From Plesiocystis pacifica SIR-1 (GTDB lineage: Bacteria; Myxococcota_A; Polyangia; Nannocystales; Nannocystaceae): DNA of 34,247 bases. This document shows, piece after piece, positions 28,564 to 34,247 of the stretch; within the stretch, counting starts at the first letter, position 1; the number at the start of each line of letters is the position of its first letter. The translations under genes were made by a program, and so were the position numbers. The notes beneath the pieces were generated by a model. That model was given only the letters and a program-made list of their open reading frames with translations, made no database searches and was not told where the DNA came from. The DNA lies in assembly GCF_000170895.1 (NCBI RefSeq), contig NZ_ABCS01000104.1, positions 1 through 34,247 of the forward strand. Reading direction: 5' to 3'.

Positions 28564-31500
28564 ATGAACGTGCCGCCCATGCCGTCGAGGCTGTCCGCCC
28601 TCACGGAGAGGGAGCTGCGCCGCGTGGGGGCGAGGCAGCGCTCCGATCCCTTCGCCTTCGCGCTGAGCTGCTATCACGTCGAGGCCCGGCTGGGCTTGGG
28701 CGCGCTGCCTCCCCGCGTGGGCCACTACGAGCTCCAGCGCAGGCTGGGCCAGGGCGGCATGGGGGCGGTCTACCTGGCGCACGACCTCCAGCTCGATCGT
28801 CCGGCGGCCCTCAAGTGCATCCAGCCGAGCGACGACCCCACGCACCAGGTCCGGCTCGAGCGCGAGGCCCTGGCGATGGCGCGGGTGGACCACCCGAACG
28901 TCATCGACATCTATCGCATCGGGGAGCACGAGGGCTCGACCTACATCGCCATGGAGTACGTCGAGGGGCAGACCCTGCGCGACTGGCTCAAGGGTCCCTG
29001 CTCGCAGCGCGAGCGGCTCACGGCCTTCAAGGCGGCGGGGCGCGGGCTGGCGGCGGCGCACCAGCGGGGTCTGGTCCACCGGGACTTCAAGCCGGACAAC
29101 GTGATGATCGACGCCAGCGATCATGTCCGCGTGCTCGACTTTGGCCTGGCCTGGACCCAGGGGGAGGAGCTGGGGGTGGAGCGGCCGCTGGCGAAGGTGG
29201 GGCGCCCGCGGGGTAGAGGAGGCGGGGCCACGCTGACCCGCACCGGGGCGATCCTGGGCACGCCAGCGTACATGTCCCCGGAGCAGTTTCAGGGGCGCGC
29301 GACGACGGCGGCGAGCGATCAGTTCAGCTTTTGCATCGCGCTCTACGAGGCCCTCTACGGCGAGCGACCCTTCGCCGCGGACACCCGCGAGGGTCTGGTC
29401 GAGGCCGTGACCAAGGGGCTGCTGCGCGAGCCGCCCGTGGACGCGCAGGTCCCCGCGTGGCTGCGCGAGCTGGTCTGCCGGGGCCTCGCGCCCGAGCCTC
29501 GAGAGCGCCACGCTTCGATGCAGGCCCTGCTGAGCACGCTGGTCGTGGGCGAGCTCGAGCACGACGAGGACGGGCGAGAGCCACCCTCTCACGTCGTGGT
29601 GCTCTACGACCCCCGCGATCGCCCGGCAGCGCAGCGCTTGTGCGAGGACTTGCTCTCCCTCGGGGTGCGGCCGTGGATCGACCTGTGGGAGCTGGAGCCC
29701 GGGGCAGACTGGTCGCTGCGCCTCGAGGCCGCGATCCTCGAGGCGCCCGCGCTGCTCTCGTGTCACGACCCGCGCGGAGCGAGCTACTACGCCGCCGTGC
29801 GAGCCCGAGAGCGGCGGGAGCCCGCGACGGTCTACCGAGCGATCCTGCCGTCGACGGTCAGCCCGCCAGCGCCTGGGGGCGCCACGCGGATGCGCGAGGC
29901 GAGCTGGCCCGACGACGTGCTGGCCCTCGCGCGCCGAGTGGGGGTCGACCGCGAGCGCAGCCGCTGGCTCGCCTACGAGACGGGGCGCGGCCCGATCGCC
30001 GCGGAGTCGTCGTCGGCGGGCGGGGTCCCGACGACGGTTGGAGCGCTGCCTGACCAGGGGCGGGCGCTCAGCCCCTACCGCGGCCTCGAGCCCTTCCGCG
30101 AAGCCCACGCGCGCTGGCTGTTTGGCCGGAGCGCGGAGGTCAGCCGCTTGCTCGCGGCCCTCGAGCGAGGCGAGCGCTTCGTGACGCTGGTGGGCGCCTC
30201 CGGCTCGGGCAAGTCTTCCTTGCTGATGGCGGGGCTGTGCCCGGCGTTGCGGTGCGGGGCTCTGGGCGCGCGGGACTGGTCCGTGGCTTACCTCCGGCCG
30301 GGCGCGCGACCTTGCGAGGCGCTGGCGCGGGCCCTCGCGACCCACTGCGAGGGTGCTCCGAGCGCGGCGGCGCTCCTCGACAACCCGGCGTCCCTGCTCT
30401 CGAGCCTCAGCCGCCGCGAGGGCCGGCTGTTGTTGGTCATCGATCAGCTCGAGGAGCTGTTCACCATGGCGGGTCTGGACGCAGCAGCGCCCGCGCGCGA
30501 GGCCAGGGCCTTCGTGGCCAACCTCGTCGAGGCCACCCAGCCCCAGGTTCAACTCGACAGCCGCGTGTGGGTGGTGGCGAGCTTGCGGGCAGATTTTTTG
30601 CAGCCCGCCCTCCAGGCGGGGGGGCTGGGCCAGGTGATGCGAGAGAGCGCCCGGGCCACCCTGGCGACCCTCGACGCCGCCCAGGTCCGCGCGACGATCG
30701 AGCGGCCGCTGGCTCGGGTGGGCTACCGCATCGAGCCAGCCCTCGTCGACAAGCTCGTGCTGGCCTCGTCCGAGCCCGGGCGGCTCCCGCTGCTTCAGTA
30801 CGTGCTGGGCGAGCTGTGGGAGCGGCGCGACGAGACCCACAAGACCCTGCGCGCCGCGGTCTACGAGGAGCTGGGCGGGCTCGAGGGGGCCCTCGCGGCC
30901 ACGGCGGAGCGCACCCTCGACCAGCTCCGGCTCGAGCACGGAGCGCGAGCCGAGCCGGCTGTGCGTCAGCTGATGACGCGCCTGGTCCACGTGAGCCCCG
31001 GCAACGCGCCCTTCACCCGGCGCCCCGTGCCCGTGGCCGAGCTCGCCCAGGGCGCCCTCGCAACCCGGGTGCGCGAGGCCTTCGTGGTCGAGGCCCGAGT
31101 GCTCGTGCTGCACCGGGACACCATGGAGCTCGCCCACGAAAAGCTGGTGCAGGTCTGGGACACGCTGCGGGGCTGGCTCGAAGACGACCGCCGGGCGCTG
31201 GCCCTGCGCGAGGAGATCGCCGCCGACGCCCAGCGCTACGCCGCGGCGCGCGACCGGGAGTTCTTGTGGGACCACGAGCGCCTCGGGTTGGCGAGGGAGA
31301 TCCTCGCGGGCTCGAGCGTGCTCTTGGGTCCCCGCGAAGACGGGTTCTTGCGCGCCGGGGAGCGGGCCGCTCGGGCCCGCCGCAGCGTGGGCGCCGCGGT
31401 GGTCGTGGGTCTGCTCGTGGCGGCGGCCGTGGTCGTGGTCGTGGTCTTGGGGATCAACGGTCAACTCGCAGCCCAAGACGCCCTGCTCCAGGAGCAGATC

Positions 31501-34247
31501 GAGGCGATCGCTGCGGGCAACGTCGCCCTCGACCGCGAACGGCGGGCGCGCGACGCTGCCCTAGCCGCCGACATCGCTCGCATTCCCGGCAACGAGATCG
31601 AAGCGCTCGTCACGGCCGTGGGCGCCTACGAGCCCGACGAGCGCGATGTTCCAGAGGCCGTGTTCACGGGTCTGACCCACGCTTTGGAGAGCGTGCGCGG
31701 TGGATTGGGGCTCCTGGGCCACGAACGCGAGCTCCACGATCTGGCCTACAGCCCCGACGGCGCGACCCTCGTCACCGCCAGCGCCGACGGAAGCCTCCGC
31801 GTTTGGGACGCGAACACGGCCGTCGAGCGCACGCGCCTCGACGGCCACGAGGGCCCCGTGCTCGCCGTGGACTTCAGCCCCGACGGCACGCGCATCGCCA
31901 GCGCGGGCCGAGATGGGAGCGCGCGGGTGTGGGACCTGAGCGCGGAGTCGTCGCCCGTGGTGTTGCGTCCCGAGGGCCCCGAGCGAACGACTGTGAGCGC
32001 CCTGCACGACGTGGCCTTTGGCCCGGACGGGGCCCTCGTGATCACGGCGAGCCACACGGGGCAGGCCACGGTGTGGAGCACCGCTAGCGGCGAGGCGCTG
32101 TTGGTCTTGGACCACGACCACCCCGTCCGGGCCGCGCGTTTTTCCGAAGACGGCACCCAGCTCATCACTGCGGACGAGGGCGGGCAGGTTCAACTGTGGG
32201 ACGCGACCACGGGCGAGCGGCGAGGTCCTCTGGTGGGCCACACCGCCCCGGTCCGCGGCCTCGCGCTGTCGCCGGACGGGACGCTGCTCGCGAGCGCGAG
32301 TGAGGACGAGACCGTGCGGGTCTGGGACCTGGTCACGGGGGAGGCGCGGAGCACCTTGGCGCACGGACAGGTCGTCTACACCGTGGCCTTTTCTCCCGAC
32401 GGGGAGCTGTTGGCCACGGGCACCTTCGACGACGAGACCGGCCACTTGTGGGAGCTCGCCACGGAGCGTCACCTGCGGAGCTTCCCCCACGAGGGGCCGG
32501 TCGTCGGCGTGGCCTTTTCTCCCTCGGGTCGCCACCTGAGCACGGCGAGTTGGGACGGGAGCGGCCGCGTCTGGGGGCTCGACCCCAGCCCCGCGCTCGT
32601 CGAGCTCGAGGGGCACGGCGAGCCCATCTATGATCTAGAGCTGTCTCCCGACGGCCGTCACCTGGCGACGGCCGGCGGGGACAACGACGCGCGCTGGTGG
32701 GACGCCGCGACCTGGACCCCGCGGGCGGTCCTGCGCGGCCACGACCTCGACCTCGACGCCGTGGCCTTCTCGCCCGACTCGAGCACCCTCGCCACGGCGG
32801 GCTGGGACGGCGTCGTGCGGCTGTGGCGGACCGACCCGGAAGGTGACGTGGATGTGTCTGAGCGGGCGCTCGTGCTCGGGAAGGGCCGCATTCGAGACCT
32901 CGCGTTCATGCCCGGGGGCGAGGGCCTCGTCCTCGCGCGGGACGTCACCAAGACCGCCGAGATCTGGTCGACTGCGGGCGCGTACAGAGACGAGGTTCTC
33001 GAGCTCGAGGCCCCCGCACGCAGGGTCGAGGTGTCTCCCGAGGGGGGCCATCTCCTCGCCCTCGACGAAGACGGAGCGCTCTCGCTCTGGGCCTTGCCCC
33101 TGACGGAAGACGAGCCCGAGCGCGTGCCGACGATCTCCGCCGCGGCCTTTTCTCCCGGGGACACGCACCTCGCCCTCGCGGGGCGGGACAACCGGATCCA
33201 GCTGCGTGCGTTGACCTCGCCCACATCGACAGCCGCGCCGGCCCTCGAGGGCCACACCGGTCCCGTGATCGGTCTCGCGTTTTCCCCGGATGGCAGGCGT
33301 TTGGCCAGCCTGAGTGAAGACGACAGCGTGCGGGTCTGGGACCTGGCGAGCGGCGAGACGATCGTCTCGCTGCCCCGAGCAGGCGCCCTGGACCTGCTCT
33401 TCTCCGCTCAGGGCGATCAGCTGATCACCGCGGGGCGCGAGGGGAGGGTTCGCGTGCACGACCTTCGCCCGCACACCTGGTACGCCTGGGGATGCAGCGC
33501 GCTCTCGGCCCTGGACGTGGACACGCTGCACTCGCCGACGCGCTGCGCCGACCTTCCTGCCCCGCCAGAGCCCGTCGCAGGACACCGCGGGGGGTCGAGT
33601 CCGCGGGTCATCCTCGGGCCGACGACCCGAGAGCCCAGCCCCGGGCAGCCCCTCACTGTTCATGGCGTCGAGCTCGTCTACATCCCTGGCGGACGGTTTT
33701 TGATGGGCTCTTCCGATGGCGAGGGGATGATCCGAGAGCGCCCGCGCCACGAGGTCGAGCTCGACGGCTTCTACCTCGCCCGCACGGAGGTCACCAACGC
33801 CCAGTACGCGCGCTACCTCGAGGCCAACCCGGGGGCGCCCCTGCCGGCGTTTTGGGACGACGAGCGCTTCAACCAGCCGGAGCAGCCCGTGGTTGGCATC
33901 AGCTGGTTCGAGGCCATGGCCTACTGCGACTGGGCTGGGCTGACGCTGCCCACGGAGGCCCAGTGGGAGTACGCGACGCGCGGCGGTGAGCGTGCGCTCT
34001 ACTGGTTTGGAGACGAGGTCGAGGACCTGGCACGGTTCGCCTGGGTCGAGCGCAACGCCAACGGGCGCCCTCATCGGGTCGGGACGAAGGACCTCAACGG
34101 CTTTGGGTTCCACGATGTCGCGGGCAACGTCGGGGAGTGGGTCCAAGATCGCTACGGGAGCTACTCGGTGGCGCCTCGAATGGGAGACGGGCTCAGGTAT
34201 CGACCCTCCGGTAGGGTGAGCCGCGTCGAGCGTGGGGGCAGCTGGAT
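28564..34247 (+). CDS. Giant Ser/Thr kinase-TIR-nSTAND-WD40-FGE fusion protein (runs off right edge)
   Basis: One uninterrupted frame from the ATG at 28564 gives at least 1894 residues. Domains in order: (1) a Hanks-type kinase, about 55-330: GQGGMGAVY loop, K84, HRDFKPDN (172-179), DFG (192-194), GTPAYMSPEQ; (2) a TIR-like domain, about 342-475: HVVVLYDPRDR, RLCEDLLSLGVRPWIDLWEL, AILEAPALLS; (3) an nSTAND-type NTPase, about 503-900: SPYRGLEPFREAHARWLFGR, Walker A VGASGSGKSS (543-552), Walker B LLLVIDQLEEL (622-632); (4) a transmembrane helix, about 941-964; (5) fourteen WD40-type repeats, about 1050-1636, enough for two seven-bladed propellers; (6) a formylglycine-generating-enzyme/sulfatase-modifying-factor domain from about 1700 (VYIPGGRFLMGSS, TEVTNAQYARYL, LPTEAQWEYATRGG, GNVGEWV), cut by the edge. 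It follows its sigma gene by 28 bp. The likely role is a membrane-tethered sensor-switch; ligand and output are unknown. Confidence 0.92.
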   Translation, partial: MNVPPMPSRLSALTERELRRVGARQRSDPFAFALSCYHVEARLGLGALPPRVGHYELQRRLGQGGMGAVYLAHDLQLDRPAALKCIQPSDDPTHQVRLEREALAMARVDHPNVIDIYRIGEHEGSTYIAMEYVEGQTLRDWLKGPCSQRERLTAFKAAGRGLAAAHQRGLVHRDFKPDNVMIDASDHVRVLDFGLAWTQGEELGVERPLAKVGRPRGRGGGATLTRTGAILGTPAYMSPEQFQGRATTAASDQFSFCIALYEALYGERPFAADTREGLVEAVTKGLLREPPVDAQVPAWLRELVCRGLAPEPRERHASMQALLSTLVVGELEHDEDGREPPSHVVVLYDPRDRPAAQRLCEDLLSLGVRPWIDLWELEPGADWSLRLEAAILEAPALLSCHDPRGASYYAAVRARERREPATVYRAILPSTVSPPAPGGATRMREASWPDDVLALARRVGVDRERSRWLAYETGRGPIAAESSSAGGVPTTVGALPDQGRALSPYRGLEPFREAHARWLFGRSAEVSRLLAALERGERFVTLVGASGSGKSSLLMAGLCPALRCGALGARDWSVAYLRPGARPCEALARALATHCEGAPSAAALLDNPASLLSSLSRREGRLLLVIDQLEELFTMAGLDAAAPAREARAFVANLVEATQPQVQLDSRVWVVASLRADFLQPALQAGGLGQVMRESARATLATLDAAQVRATIERPLARVGYRIEPALVDKLVLASSEPGRLPLLQYVLGELWERRDETHKTLRAAVYEELGGLEGALAATAERTLDQLRLEHGARAEPAVRQLMTRLVHVSPGNAPFTRRPVPVAELAQGALATRVREAFVVEARVLVLHRDTMELAHEKLVQVWDTLRGWLEDDRRALALREEIAADAQRYAAARDREFLWDHERLGLAREILAGSSVLLGPREDGFLRAGERAARARRSVGAAVVVGLLVAAAVVVVVVLGINGQLAAQDALLQEQIEAIAAGNVALDRERRARDAALAADIARIPGNEIEALVTAVGAYEPDERDVPEAVFTGLTHALESVRGGLGLLGHERELHDLAYSPDGATLVTASADGSLRVWDANTAVERTRLDGHEGPVLAVDFSPDGTRIASAGRDGSARVWDLSAESSPVVLRPEGPERTTVSALHDVAFGPDGALVITASHTGQATVWSTASGEALLVLDHDHPVRAARFSEDGTQLITADEGGQVQLWDATTGERRGPLVGHTAPVRGLALSPDGTLLASASEDETVRVWDLVTGEARSTLAHGQVVYTVAFSPDGELLATGTFDDETGHLWELATERHLRSFPHEGPVVGVAFSPSGRHLSTASWDGSGRVWGLDPSPALVELEGHGEPIYDLELSPDGRHLATAGGDNDARWWDAATWTPRAVLRGHDLDLDAVAFSPDSSTLATAGWDGVVRLWRTDPEGDVDVSERALVLGKGRIRDLAFMPGGEGLVLARDVTKTAEIWSTAGAYRDEVLELEAPARRVEVSPEGGHLLALDEDGALSLWALPLTEDEPERVPTISAAAFSPGDTHLALAGRDNRIQLRALTSPTSTAAPALEGHTGPVIGLAFSPDGRRLASLSEDDSVRVWDLASGETIVSLPRAGALDLLFSAQGDQLITAGREGRVRVHDLRPHTWYAWGCSALSALDVDTLHSPTRCADLPAPPEPVAGHRGGSSPRVILGPTTREPSPGQPLTVHGVELVYIPGGRFLMGSSDGEGMIRERPRHEVELDGFYLARTEVTNAQYARYLEANPGAPLPAFWDDERFNQPEQPVVGISWFEAMAYCDWAGLTLPTEAQWEYATRGGERALYWFGDEVEDLARFAWVERNANGRPHRVGTKDLNGFGFHDVAGNVGEWVQDRYGSYSVAPRMGDGLRYRPSGRVSRVERGGSW

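Noticed and set aside
28555..31476. Long open frame opposite the giant kinase-STAND gene
   Set aside because: It is antisense to unmistakable kinase, TIR-like and NTPase motifs, and its own translation has only biased composition.

Overview
The window is about 34 kb of very GC-rich DNA with dense genes and short gaps. It looks like the chromosome of a myxobacterium, and the Nannocystaceae-like branch of Myxococcota fits best. The reasons are Ser/Thr protein kinases paired with ECF sigma factors, many small lineage-specific lipoproteins, a low-complexity Gly/Glu/Thr surface protein with a MYXO-CTERM-like tail, and a very large multidomain kinase/STAND/WD40 protein. I see no rRNA, tRNA, CRISPR array, integrase or insertion sequence. 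The taxonomic placement is inference.

Left part (1-6.5 kb): a Ser/Thr kinase running off the left edge sits behind its ECF sigma factor, with a second ECF sigma gene divergent from it. Next come a PqqB-like metallo-beta-lactamase-fold lipoprotein, a lipoprotein with an eight-cysteine tail behind a cluster of three DNA dyads, the MYXO-CTERM protein, and a tight two-gene operon. That operon encodes a zinc-finger/histone-fold protein followed by a D-2-hydroxyacid dehydrogenase.

Middle part (6.5-18 kb): a lipoprotein and a cytochrome P450 are divergent. Three near-identical 92-bp non-coding repeats, each with two hairpins, lie between the P450 and a short-chain dehydrogenase. The dehydrogenase is divergent from a TetR regulator across an operator-like region. 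Then come dihydroorotase (pyrC), a conserved unknown protein with a WGHHG/CNCG motif, and a run of lipoproteins. One of these appears frameshifted at a G7 tract and another carries a gluzincin-type HExxH site. A TPR-like membrane protein ends this part.

Right part (18-34 kb): an ECF sigma factor, a MOFRL-type glycerate kinase translationally coupled to an NTF2-like protein, and a large membrane-associated patatin-like phospholipase all read leftward. Reading rightward are a PcfJ-like protein and a serine-hydrolase-like protein in one operon. Last is an ECF sigma factor directly upstream of a protein of at least 1894 residues with the order Ser/Thr kinase, TIR-like domain, nSTAND NTPase, transmembrane helix, 14 WD40 repeats and an FGE/sulfatase-modifying-factor domain. 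The window ends inside that last domain.

The strongest candidates for an undescribed system are the sigma/kinase-TIR-STAND-WD40-FGE module, which resembles NTP-dependent conflict or signalling systems of multicellular bacteria, and the zinc-finger/histone-fold protein. Metabolic genes (pyrC, glycerate kinase, dehydrogenases) are ordinary housekeeping or accessory functions. All functional statements rest on motif reading by eye; no database search was run.
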